DNA of 64,000 nt from Lentzea albidocapillata subsp. violacea. GTDB taxonomy: Bacteria > Actinomycetota > Actinomycetes > Mycobacteriales > Pseudonocardiaceae. The notes under the pieces are model-generated. The model had not been told where the DNA came from and did no database searches. It saw only the letters and a program-made list of their open reading frames with translations. Below are positions 33,886 to 41,292 of the stretch, one piece after another. The stretch lies in the NCBI RefSeq assembly GCF_900100275.1, contig NZ_FNET01000001.1, forward strand, positions 496,001-560,000, written 5' to 3'. The position numbers and the translations under genes were made by a program. Each line of letters starts with the position of its first letter. Position 1 is the stretch's first letter.

Positions 33886-34653
33886 TCACTCCTCGACAGG
33901 CGCGACAGACCTGGTGTTTGTGTCGACGGAAAGAAAGATCTGGTTGGCGACGGGGTTGCGCAGCTCCTCGGCGAGCTGCCCGATCAGTCCGGCGGTACGG
34001 GCCAGCAACGCGAAGCCCCGCAACAACTCCAGCGGCAGGCCGAGGTCGGCAAGCACCGCGCCGCACGTGCCGGCGCCGTTGAGCGGCAACGTCTTCCCGA
34101 GCACCTGCGGATGAACGCGCCCGATCGCGGCGAACAGCGAGAGGTGCGGCCCGACCAGGCCTTCCTCCTCGGCGATCTCGAACAGGCGTGGCGTGCGGGG
34201 GTCGCCGTTCTTGTGCACGTGGTGCCCGAGTCCGGGAATGCGTGCCTTCCCTTGCGCCCGAACGGTTTCCAGCGCGAGGGCGTCCCAGTCCTCGCGGGGT
34301 GCGTGAGCGCTGACCACGGAGTTGAGGAACCGGCCGGCGTCTTCGGTGACGCCGAGGAACCGCGAACCGCCGCCGAGCAGTCCCGCCGCCAGCGCGCCCT
34401 GCACGGAGTCCGGGGCGGACAGGAAGGTCAGGCGGCTGACGATGGCGGTCGGCGTGAACCCGTGGTCGGCGAGGGCGGCCAGCACCGCCTCGAACAGCCG
34501 CGTCTCGCCAGGGCTCGGCCTGCGCTGGGTGGCGAGCCAGAACGCCAGCTCACCGAACCCGACGGTGCCCATCACGTCCCGCGCGAGGTCCTGCCCCAGC
34601 AACGTGATGGTGTCGGGCGTGGACGCGCCGAGCGCCGTTTCATAGACCGTCAC
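33886..34653 (-). CDS. Citrate synthase-like citryl-CoA lyase family protein
   Basis: ATG 34653 lies within the end of the CoA-transferase gene (14-nt overlap). At 255 residues it is much shorter than citrate synthase but keeps the lid-and-lyase core: 'GFGELAFWLATQRRPSPGE', 'GLGHHVHKNGDPRTPRLFEI' and 'LPLNGAGTCGAVLADLGLP'. This matches small citryl-CoA lyase-type proteins thought to cleave citryl-CoA-like thioesters. With a CaiB transferase next door, the pair could activate a tricarboxylic or hydroxy-dicarboxylic acid and split it by retro-Claisen chemistry. The actual acid is unknown. Confidence 0.82.
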   Translation of the reverse strand: MTVYETALGASTPDTITLLGQDLARDVMGTVGFGELAFWLATQRRPSPGETRLFEAVLAALADHGFTPTAIVSRLTFLSAPDSVQGALAAGLLGGGSRFLGVTEDAGRFLNSVVSAHAPREDWDALALETVRAQGKARIPGLGHHVHKNGDPRTPRLFEIAEEEGLVGPHLSLFAAIGRVHPQVLGKTLPLNGAGTCGAVLADLGLPLELLRGFALLARTAGLIGQLAEELRNPVANQIFLSVDTNTRSVAPVEE

Positions 34654-35776
34654 GGTCCTCCTTCAGCCACGTGCGCAGCTCCTCGCCGTGCTCGTCCAGT
34701 TCGGGCGGCGGCAGCCGGTAGACCGCCGGTGTCTCCGAGAAGCGGATCGGGTGCCGGGTCGTCGGCACGTCCCCGACCACCACGACGGGGTCGAGCCCGA
34801 ACCGTTCGGCCATCGCGAACCCGCCGTCGATCGTGTTGATCGGCCCGCACGGCACGCCGGCCGCCACGAGCAGGTCGAACCACTCGACGGCGCCACGGGC
34901 TCGCAACCGTTCCACCAGGATCGGCCGCAGCTCCTCGCGGTTGCGGGTGCGGTCGGCGTTGCGGGCGAACCGCGGGTCGTCCGGCACCTCGGACAGCCCC
35001 AGGACCTCGCACAGGCGCCGGAACTGGCCGTCGTTGGCCGCCGCGACGATCAGGTCGTTGTCGGCGGTCGGCAACGGCTCGTAGGGGAACACGCTGGGGT
35101 GTGCGTTGCCCATCCGGAACGGCACGACGTCGCCCGCCACGAACGCCGAGCTGTGGTTCACCAGCCCCGTCAGCGCCGATGACAGCAGGTTCACCTCGAC
35201 GAGCTGGCCCTGCCCCGTCGAGTCGCGGTGGCGCAGCGCGGCGAGGATGCCGATCACGGCGTGGTTGCCCGCCATCACGTCGAACACCGAGATGCCCGCG
35301 CGGTACGGCGGCCCGTCCGGATCACCGGTCAGGCTCATCAGCCCGGAGATCGCCTGCACCATCAGGTCGTAGCCGGGAACGTGCCTGCCCTCCCCGGAAC
35401 CGAAACCCGTGATCGACGCGTAGATCACGCGCGGGTTCGAGGCGCTGACCGACGCGTGGTCGAGCCCGTACTTGGCCAGGCCGCCGGGCTTGAAGTTCTC
35501 GATCACCACGTCCGCGCGCCGGGCGAGTTCCCGGCCCAGCACGGCGTCGTCCTCGGAGCGCAGGTCGAGAGCGATCGACCGCTTGCCGCGGTTGACACCC
35601 AAGTAGTAGGTCGAGACGTCGTCGCGGACGGGCGGCATCCACGTGCGGGTCTCGTCGCCGGCCGGTCCCTCGACCTTGACGACCGTGGCGCCCATGTCGG
35701 CCAGCAGCATCGTCGCGTACGGGCCCGCGAGCACGCGCGAGAAGTCGGCGACGAGCAGGCCTTCGAGAGGGCCCAT
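34640..35776 (-). CDS. CaiB/BaiF family (class III) CoA-transferase
   Basis: ATG 35776 overlaps the amidohydrolase stop by one base (TGATG). The 378-residue protein starts 'MGPLEGLLVADFSRVLAGPY' and has the conserved 'ADMGATVVKVE', 'YLGVNRGKRSIALDLRSE' and 'GYDLMVQAISGLM.LTGDPDG' blocks of formyl-CoA/CaiB-type transferases, including the catalytic-region 'KVEGPAGDETR'. The family moves CoA from a donor thioester to a carboxylic acid. A longer in-frame stretch upstream to 36547 is antisense-like readthrough inside the amidohydrolase and is not part of this protein. Confidence 0.88.
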   Translation of the reverse strand: MGPLEGLLVADFSRVLAGPYATMLLADMGATVVKVEGPAGDETRTWMPPVRDDVSTYYLGVNRGKRSIALDLRSEDDAVLGRELARRADVVIENFKPGGLAKYGLDHASVSASNPRVIYASITGFGSGEGRHVPGYDLMVQAISGLMSLTGDPDGPPYRAGISVFDVMAGNHAVIGILAALRHRDSTGQGQLVEVNLLSSALTGLVNHSSAFVAGDVVPFRMGNAHPSVFPYEPLPTADNDLIVAAANDGQFRRLCEVLGLSEVPDDPRFARNADRTRNREELRPILVERLRARGAVEWFDLLVAAGVPCGPINTIDGGFAMAERFGLDPVVVVGDVPTTRHPIRFSETPAVYRLPPPELDEHGEELRTWLKEDRDGL

Positions 35777-37194
35777 CAGACGGACGTCCGGGTGTCGCCG
35801 CGGTACTCGGTGTAGGTGTAGGGGTTGTCCAGCACCTTCGATTCCGGGATGTCGGGGTTCATGCCCTTCGCCCACGCCTCCTCGCCGAGTTGCGTCCGCA
35901 GGTGGTCCACGGTGTTCGACACCTGGCTGCGGATGGAGCCGAGGTCGACGCCGACGAGCCTGTGGTCGCGCTTCACGATCCGGCCGTCGACGAGCACGGT
36001 GTCCACATCGGACCGTTGGGCCTGGAACGCCACGTGCCCGTACGGGTTGAGGATCGGGAACATCGCGGGGGAGTTCTCGTTGCGCAGCAACACGATGTCG
36101 GCCTTCTTGCCGACTTCGAGGCTGCCGAGGTCGGCGGCGCGTCCCAACGCCCGCGCACCACCCATCGTCGCCCACTCCACGACCTGCTCGGCCCGCAACG
36201 ACGAGTGCGTGACGGTGTCGTTGTTGCCGTGCGCGGCCATGTGCTCGCGGGCCCGGTCGGCTCCCAGCGTCGCGCGCATCGCGGAGAACAGGTCGCCGCT
36301 CCACCACACCGACGTGTCCATCGACAGCGACACCGGGATGCCGTGCTCGCGGATCGCCCAGGTGGGCGGGTAGCCCTGACCGGCGCTCTGCTCGCTCTCG
36401 GTCGACACGGAGATCGAGCCGCCGGTCGCCGCGATGCGGTGGTAGGAGTCGGTGGACAACGTCGCCGCGTGCACGTAGATCGACTGCGGCGTCATGAACC
36501 CGTTGTCGTACATCAGCCTGATGCCGTCGTCGTTCGTCGCGCCCCACACGCCCGCGTGCGTCGTGACGGGGACGCCGAGCTCCCGTGCGACCTCGAAGGC
36601 GGCCTTCTCGGGGAACGACGGGTCACCGGTCACGTCGAACGCGAGCTGGAAGCCCAGCATGTCGTCGCCGGTGATGCGGCGGGAGACGAAGTCCCGGAAC
36701 GCGGGTGTGGCGGTCCAGGAGGCGGGGCTGTCCTGGATGTTGCCGTAGGCCAGCACGAACCGGCCGGGCACCGCCCGCAGCGCGTCGACGGCGGCGTCGG
36801 CGTGCTCGGTGGTCTGCAGGCCGTGCGACCAGTCGACGGTCGTGGTGACGCCGGCGTCGAGGGCCTCGGCCGCACCCAGGAGGTTGCCGGCGTGGATGTC
36901 CTGCGGCCGGAACACCTTGCCCCACTCCAGGTAGTACCAGACGAAGTACTGCGTGAGCGTCCAGTCCGCGCCGTAGCCGCGCATCGCGGTCTGCCACAGG
37001 TGCCGGTGCGTGTCGATCATGCCCGGCATGACGATGCCGTTCGTGGCGTCGACCTCGACGGTCCCCTCCGGCACCTCCAGCCGCGGCCCGATCGCGGCGA
37101 TCCGGTCGCCGGCGACCAGGACGTCGTGGTCGACGAGCGGCGGGCGGCCGTCCATGGTCAGGACAGTGCCGTTTCTCAGCACGACGGAACTCAT
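35776..37194 (-). CDS. ATZ/TRZ-family amidohydrolase (first gene of the catabolic operon)
   Basis: ATG 37194 follows AGGGAG, and the 14-bp operator ends 24 nt upstream. The 472-residue metal hydrolase has 'GMIDTHRHLWQTAMRG' (HxH metal ligands), 'TTHAGVWGATND', 'IYVHAAT' and 'LSMDTSVWW', the amidohydrolase-superfamily metal and catalytic elements, and N- and C-terminal beta-sandwich parts ending 'LRTQLGEEAWAKG'. Relatives deaminate or dechlorinate triazines, guanine analogues, adenosine or other N-heterocycles. It leads an operon with ring-cleavage and CoA enzymes, so it probably removes an amino or similar group from an aromatic or heterocyclic substrate before ring opening (inference). Confidence 0.85.
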   Translation of the reverse strand: MSSVVLRNGTVLTMDGRPPLVDHDVLVAGDRIAAIGPRLEVPEGTVEVDATNGIVMPGMIDTHRHLWQTAMRGYGADWTLTQYFVWYYLEWGKVFRPQDIHAGNLLGAAEALDAGVTTTVDWSHGLQTTEHADAAVDALRAVPGRFVLAYGNIQDSPASWTATPAFRDFVSRRITGDDMLGFQLAFDVTGDPSFPEKAAFEVARELGVPVTTHAGVWGATNDDGIRLMYDNGFMTPQSIYVHAATLSTDSYHRIAATGGSISVSTESEQSAGQGYPPTWAIREHGIPVSLSMDTSVWWSGDLFSAMRATLGADRAREHMAAHGNNDTVTHSSLRAEQVVEWATMGGARALGRAADLGSLEVGKKADIVLLRNENSPAMFPILNPYGHVAFQAQRSDVDTVLVDGRIVKRDHRLVGVDLGSIRSQVSNTVDHLRTQLGEEAWAKGMNPDIPESKVLDNPYTYTEYRGDTRTSV

Positions 37195-37217
37195 CGGGAA
37201 CTCCCTTGACCGTCTGG

Positions 37218-37231
37218 CGGACAGGTGTCCG
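37218..37231. promoter_or_regulatory. IclR-type operator before the amidohydrolase operon
   Basis: CGGACAGGTGTCCG, with 6-bp inverted arms, lies 24 nt upstream of ATG 37194. It differs at a single base from the perfect palindrome CGGACACGTGTCCG at 38089-38102 in front of the neighbouring IclR gene. Confidence 0.7.
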
Positions 37232-37268
37232 TTGAATCGTCAACCTTCGACGGCCGCTGGTCAACCCC

Positions 37269-38075
37269 TCAGGACGCGACGACCTCGTGCGGCACCGTGC
37301 CGAGCCGGGCGAAGTCGGCGCTGATCTCGCCCGCGACCTGCAACAGGAGGGGCAGGTGGTGCTCCACCATGTGCTCGACCGAGGTCTCGGACGCGTGGCA
37401 GTTGACGTTGATCCCGGCCACGACCCTGCCGCTCCCGTCGCGCAACGGCGCCGCGACCGACCGGATGCCCAGCGCGAGCTGCTGGTCGGTCAGCGCCCAC
37501 CCGCGTGCCCGGACGTCCCGCAGCTCGGCGTCCCGCTCGGCCGCGTCCGGCTGCCAGCGCGACGTCAGGCCCGACCGGGTCGGCTGCGCGAGCACGGCCT
37601 CCAGCTCGTCCGGTGCCAGGGCGGCGAGCTGCACCTTCCCCAGCGAGGTCGGCAAAGCCGGGAACCGCGTGCCGATCTGCACGGACAGCGTGACGATCTT
37701 CGGCACGGCGACCCGCGCGACGTAGATGATGTCCGGCCCGTCGAGCTGTGCGATCGACACCGACTCGTTGGTGCGGGCGCACAGCCGTTCCATGTGCGGG
37801 CGGGCCACGTCCCACAGGCCCATCGACCGCACGTACGCGACGCCGAGGTCGAGCACTCGCGGCGTGAGCGCGAAACCGGACTCGCTCTGCCGCACGTACC
37901 CGAGCTCGGCGAGCGTGAGCAGGATGCGGCGCGTGGTCGGCCGCGCCAGCCCGGTGGCCGAGGCGACCTCGCTGAGCGTCATCACCGGGCGCAACGGCCG
38001 GAACGCGCGGATCACGTCCAGGCCGCGGGCGAGCGCCTCGATGAAGTCGGGGCCGGTGTCAGGGCGAGCAGGCAT
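37269..38075 (-). CDS. IclR-family transcriptional regulator of the amidohydrolase operon
   Basis: ATG 38075 gives 268 residues: an N-terminal winged helix ('FIEALARGLDVIRAFRPLRP', 'LSEVASATGLARPTTRRILL') and a C-terminal IclR effector domain ('LPTSLGKVQLAAL', 'GINVNCHASETSVEHMVEHH'). It resembles PcaR/PobR-like IclR regulators of aromatic catabolism in length and domain order. It lies immediately upstream of and co-directional with the five-gene operon, 74 nt from the amidohydrolase start. Matching palindromes at both promoters indicate self-control plus control of the operon. It is distinct from the IclR at 11301, whose sites begin GTTGC. Confidence 0.88.
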   Translation of the reverse strand: MPARPDTGPDFIEALARGLDVIRAFRPLRPVMTLSEVASATGLARPTTRRILLTLAELGYVRQSESGFALTPRVLDLGVAYVRSMGLWDVARPHMERLCARTNESVSIAQLDGPDIIYVARVAVPKIVTLSVQIGTRFPALPTSLGKVQLAALAPDELEAVLAQPTRSGLTSRWQPDAAERDAELRDVRARGWALTDQQLALGIRSVAAPLRDGSGRVVAGINVNCHASETSVEHMVEHHLPLLLQVAGEISADFARLGTVPHEVVAS

Positions 38076-38088
38076 GCGCCCACAATAT

Positions 38089-38102
38089 CGGACACGTGTC
38101 CG
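38089..38102. promoter_or_regulatory. Perfect palindromic operator before the IclR gene
   Basis: CGGACACGTGTCCG is a perfect 14-bp palindrome 13 nt upstream of ATG 38075, positioned to repress the iclR promoter. The sister site is at 37218-37231. Confidence 0.7.
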
Positions 38103-38119
38103 TTTGGTCGTGAGCGAAC

Positions 38120-38224
38120 CTACGGCCTGGAGACCAGGGCCGCGCACGCGACCACCAGCGCCGTCAGCACGAGCAGCGTCACGCTGACGTCGACGAGGAA
38201 GTCGATCAGGCGCGCGGTGACCAT
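38120..38224 (-). CDS. Small single-span membrane peptide downstream of terC
   Basis: ATG 38224 begins 6 nt after the terC stop and encodes 34 residues: a short amphipathic N-terminus ('MVTARLIDFLVD') and one hydrophobic segment ('VTLLVLTALVVACAALV'), ending SRP. Its position and sense suggest cotranscription with terC. No good Shine-Dalgarno is present, so translation would rely on coupling. It might be a regulatory or accessory subunit, or simply a chance reading frame; no known family is recognised. Confidence 0.4.
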   Translation of the reverse strand: MVTARLIDFLVDVSVTLLVLTALVVACAALVSRP

Positions 38225-38230
38225 CGGGGA

Positions 38231-39202
38231 TCAGTCCACATTGGCTTCTTCCTTGCGACGAGAACGAAGGCTGGTCATCGTGACGACGCCCAGCGTCGCC
38301 ACGATCACGGCCAGCGAGACCGGGGTGGGGATCGTCGGCACGGCCGGCCACACGCCGTGCGCCCAGTGCAGCACCAGCTTCACCCCGATGAACGCCAGGA
38401 TGATCGCCAGGCCGTGGTTGAGGTGCACGAGCTTGGCGAGCGCCGAGTGCAGCACGAAGTAGAGCGCGCGCAGGCCGAGCAATGCGAACGCGTTGGTGGT
38501 GAACACGAGGTACGGGTCCTCGGTGATGCCGTACACCGCCGGCACCGAGTCGATCGCGAACACGACGTCGGTCGCGAAGATCGCCACCACCACGATCGCG
38601 AGCGGGGTGAGCGCCCTGCGCCCGTTCTCGCGGACGGTCATCCGGGTGCCGCGGTAGTCGTCGGTAACCGGCATCAGCCTGCGCAACAGCCGCACCGACC
38701 GCATGTTCGAGGTGTCCTTCGCGGCCGGTTCACCGGCGAGGGCCGCATGCAGGATCTTCAGTGCCGAGGCGAACAGGATCAGCCCGAACACGAGGAACGC
38801 CCAGGTCCCGGCCGACAGCATCGCGGCGCCGGCCGCGATGAAGATGCCGCGCAGCACCAATGCGCCGACGATGCCGTAGAGCAGCACGCGCTGCTGGATC
38901 TGCGACGGCACGCTGAACGCCGCGAGCAGGAGCATGAAGACGAACAGGTTGTCCACCGAGAGGGACTTCTCCACCACGTACCCGGTGACGAACTCCAGCG
39001 ACTGGCCGCTGCCGAACTCGAACCACAGCCAGAGCCCGAACACCAGGGGCAGCGTGAGGTAGAAGACCGACCAGCCCGCCGCCTCCCGCATGGACACCTC
39101 GTGCGGGCGGCGAGTGACCAGGAAGTCGACCACCAGCAGGGCGAGCAGCGCCGCGATGCTCAGAAACCACAGACCGGGCGACGCCACGGATTCGACGGGC
39201 AC
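38231..39202 (-). CDS. TerC/Alx-family membrane transporter
   Basis: GTG 39202 is set by GAGGAGG at 39207-39213. The 323-residue protein has about nine transmembrane helices and the family hallmarks 'EKSLSVDNLFVF' and 'FATDVVFAIDSVPAVYGI', whose acidic residues form the metal-binding site. TerC/Alx proteins act in manganese export and tellurite or pH responses and may support metal supply to exported proteins. The leader on the minus strand (about 39210-39325) resembles the yybP-ykoY Mn2+ riboswitch, supporting a manganese role. An ATG at 39268 lies inside that leader and is not the likely start. Confidence 0.9.
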   Translation of the reverse strand: MPVESVASPGLWFLSIAALLALLVVDFLVTRRPHEVSMREAAGWSVFYLTLPLVFGLWLWFEFGSGQSLEFVTGYVVEKSLSVDNLFVFMLLLAAFSVPSQIQQRVLLYGIVGALVLRGIFIAAGAAMLSAGTWAFLVFGLILFASALKILHAALAGEPAAKDTSNMRSVRLLRRLMPVTDDYRGTRMTVRENGRRALTPLAIVVVAIFATDVVFAIDSVPAVYGITEDPYLVFTTNAFALLGLRALYFVLHSALAKLVHLNHGLAIILAFIGVKLVLHWAHGVWPAVPTIPTPVSLAVIVATLGVVTMTSLRSRRKEEANVD

Positions 39203-39209
39203 GGAACCT

Positions 39210-39325
39210 CCTCGAACATGATCGTTCGAGGTCTCCTTCACCCGGTGCGGGTGGTCTCCCGAGGACATCTAGGGGTGTCCGTACTGACCGGGCAGACGCT
39301 TGGGAAGTACTCCCCTCGTGAGAAG
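39210..39325 (-). promoter_or_regulatory. yybP-ykoY-like (manganese) riboswitch leader of terC
   Basis: Read on the minus strand, the leader has GGGGAGTAC (39308-39316), a GTC-rich stem region, 'CTCGGGAGACCACCCGCACC' and 'GGGTGAAGGAGACCTCGAAC', consistent with the conserved loops and typical TerC leaders of actinobacteria. It ends in an 8-bp hairpin CCTCGAAC/GTTCGAGG (39210-39231) overlapping the GAGG of the ribosome site. This suggests metal-controlled access to the Shine-Dalgarno. Identification is by motif memory only. Confidence 0.55.
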
Positions 39326-39376
39326 CATAGGTAAAGAGTTGGTAATGCTCAAGTAAGTCATCCGTATGGGTTGCAT

Positions 39377-39391
39377 CTCAAGCCACTTGAG
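39377..39391. promoter_or_regulatory. MerR-type dyad in the promoter of the MerR gene
   Basis: CTCAAG-CCA-CTTGAG is a perfect inverted repeat located 17-31 nt upstream of the regulator's ATG (39408). It resembles the CTCAAG/CTTGAG dyads bound between -35 and -10 by MerR proteins, so autoregulation is likely. Confidence 0.55.
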
Positions 39392-39407
39392 GTTCGATAG
39401 TGGCCTC

Positions 39408-40454
39408 ATGAACGACACCAGGCGGTACGCGATCGGAGAGGTGGCGCGCCGGACGGGGCTGAGCGTCAGCGCCATCCGGTTCTACTCCGACGAGGGGATC
39501 GTGGTCCCCGCCGAGGTCACCGCGGCCGGGCACCGGCTCTACGACGTCCACGCGATCGCCCGGCTGGAGTTCGTCCGCACGTTGCGCGACCTGGACGCGG
39601 GCCTGGACGACATCCGCCACCTGCTGGAGGGACGGATGACGTTGTCGGACCTCGCGACCGCCCACCTGTCCCGGCTGGACGACCAGGCCCGCCGCATCCG
39701 CTCCAGGAAGGCCGTGCTGCGGACGATCGCCCGGCAGCACACCGAGGCCGAGCAGGTGGTGCTGATGCACAAGCTCGCCGGGATGTCCGACGACGACCGC
39801 GACCGGTTGATCGACGACTTCTGGAACGAGATCACCGAAGGCCTCGAAGTCAGCTCCGCCTTCGTCGGCCTCATGCGCAAGGAACGGCTGGTCCTGCCGG
39901 ACGAGCCGGCCACCGAGCAACTGGAGGCGTGGATCGAGCTGGCGAACCTCCTGCAGGACGCGGACTTCCGCCGCGAGGTGGGCGAGGCGCTGCGCGAGAC
40001 CTTCTCCGCGCCCGGCGCCGAGGTGATGACGTCGGCGGAGATGGTGGGCGCGTTCGAACGGGGCGGCGCGATCCTGGTGCGGGCGCAGGAGGCGCAGCGG
40101 GCCGGCGCGCCGGCGGACTCACCACTCGGGCGTGAGATCGCCGGTCTCTACACCGCTTACCTCGGGGAGATCTCAGAGACCCCGGACAGCAGGGAGTTCC
40201 GCGAGAAGCTCGCGGCCGACGTGCTCGACATCGAGCGGCTGCACCTGGAGTCGATCGAGGAGGCGGCCGCGCCGGCCGATCCCTACACCCGGTACCAGTC
40301 GCTGGTGGCGATCATCGACGGGACCGCGCAGGAGGCCGCCGACTTCATGCCGTTCGCCTGGCTGTCCGCGGCGCTGAACGCTTCTGTGTCCCCCGAGCGA
40401 GCTACACGCGAATGTCCACCGCACGGTGACGTTCCCGAGGCGCGAAATCCCTAA
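39408..40454 (+). CDS. MerR-family transcriptional regulator with long C-terminal domain
   Basis: ATG 39408 starts a 348-residue protein whose first 70 residues are a MerR winged helix ('YAIGEVARRTGLSVSAIRFY...GIVVPAEVTAAGHRLYDV'), followed by a coiled linker. A roughly 230-residue helical domain follows with no signature I recognise. It lacks the metal cysteines of metal-sensing MerR proteins, so an organic effector or a redox-insensitive role is likelier. No Shine-Dalgarno is seen; a leaderless message is possible given the dyad promoter directly upstream. An ATG at 39366 precedes the dyad and is unlikely. It is adjacent to, but not clearly cotranscribed with, the CPBP gene. Confidence 0.85.
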   Translation: MNDTRRYAIGEVARRTGLSVSAIRFYSDEGIVVPAEVTAAGHRLYDVHAIARLEFVRTLRDLDAGLDDIRHLLEGRMTLSDLATAHLSRLDDQARRIRSRKAVLRTIARQHTEAEQVVLMHKLAGMSDDDRDRLIDDFWNEITEGLEVSSAFVGLMRKERLVLPDEPATEQLEAWIELANLLQDADFRREVGEALRETFSAPGAEVMTSAEMVGAFERGGAILVRAQEAQRAGAPADSPLGREIAGLYTAYLGEISETPDSREFREKLAADVLDIERLHLESIEEAAAPADPYTRYQSLVAIIDGTAQEAADFMPFAWLSAALNASVSPERATRECPPHGDVPEARNP

Positions 40455-40464
40455 CGTTCCGGTC

Positions 40465-41292
40465 ATGCGATTTCTGAAGCAGTTTCTCCTGATCGCGGCC
40501 GTCACGTTCGCGGGTGGCACCGGCGTGCAAGCGTTGGGGTGGAACGCGCCGCTCACGCTGGTAGCCGGCGTCGCCGCGGCGGCGCTGGCACTGGCGGCCT
40601 ACGCCTGGGTGGTGCGCAGGACCGAACGCCGGGAGCCCACCGAGGTCTCGTTGAAGATCGCCCCGGGCGCTCTGGGCCGTGGTGTCCTCGTCGGACTTGC
40701 GATGTTCGGTGCGGTGATCCTGAACATCACCTTCCTCGGCGGTTACGAGGTGCGCGGCTGGGGTTCGGTGTCCGGCATGATCGCGATCTTCGGGTTCATG
40801 GTCGCCGTCGCGGTGACCGAGGAGCTGATGTACCGCGGCGTCCTGTTCCGCATCATCGAGGAGCGCCTCGGCACGTGGCTCTCGCTGGTCCTGAGTGGAC
40901 TGGTGTTCGGCTTCGCCCACATCTTCAACCCGAACGCCACGGTGTGGAGCTCGCTCGCCATCGCGATCGAGGCAGGGCTCATGCTCGGCGCCGCCTACGT
41001 GGCCACGCGCAACCTGTGGGTGCCGATCGGGGTGCACTTCGCGTGGAACTTCGCCCAGGGCGGCATCTTCAGCACGAGTGTGTCCGGTCAGGACGCGCCG
41101 CAGGGGCTGCTGGACGGCGTCACGTCCGGTCCCGCGCTCGTCACCGGAGGGAACTTCGGGCCGGAGGCGAGCGTGTACTCGGTGCTGGCCGGTCTGGTCG
41201 TCACGGCGGCGTTCCTGTGGCTGGCGAAGCGCCGCGGCACCATCATGCCGCGCCGTGGCCGTACTGCGCCGGCCGCTACTCTCGCCGCGTGA
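40465..41292 (+). CDS. CPBP-family intramembrane metalloprotease
   Basis: ATG 40465 gives 275 residues with about seven transmembrane segments and the CPBP motifs: EExxxR as Glu119-Glu120...Arg124 ('TEELMYRG'), FxxxH as 'FGFAHIF' (His152), and a final 'GVHFAWNF'. The family are membrane-embedded proteases or peptide-modification and immunity proteins. No Shine-Dalgarno is seen, and an ATG at 40426 overlapping the MerR gene is less likely. It overlaps the sensor kinase by 4 nt (GTGA), making a three-gene unit with the two-component system, so the protease may act in its signalling or on peptides that trigger it. Confidence 0.85.
   Translation: MRFLKQFLLIAAVTFAGGTGVQALGWNAPLTLVAGVAAAALALAAYAWVVRRTERREPTEVSLKIAPGALGRGVLVGLAMFGAVILNITFLGGYEVRGWGSVSGMIAIFGFMVAVAVTEELMYRGVLFRIIEERLGTWLSLVLSGLVFGFAHIFNPNATVWSSLAIAIEAGLMLGAAYVATRNLWVPIGVHFAWNFAQGGIFSTSVSGQDAPQGLLDGVTSGPALVTGGNFGPEASVYSVLAGLVVTAAFLWLAKRRGTIMPRRGRTAPAATLAA

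Noticed and set aside
34640-36547. CoA-transferase frame extended upstream into the amidohydrolase gene
   Set aside because: The extra N-terminal 257 residues are Arg/Gly-rich nonsense. The conserved CaiB start is at 35776 with a TGATG coupling site.
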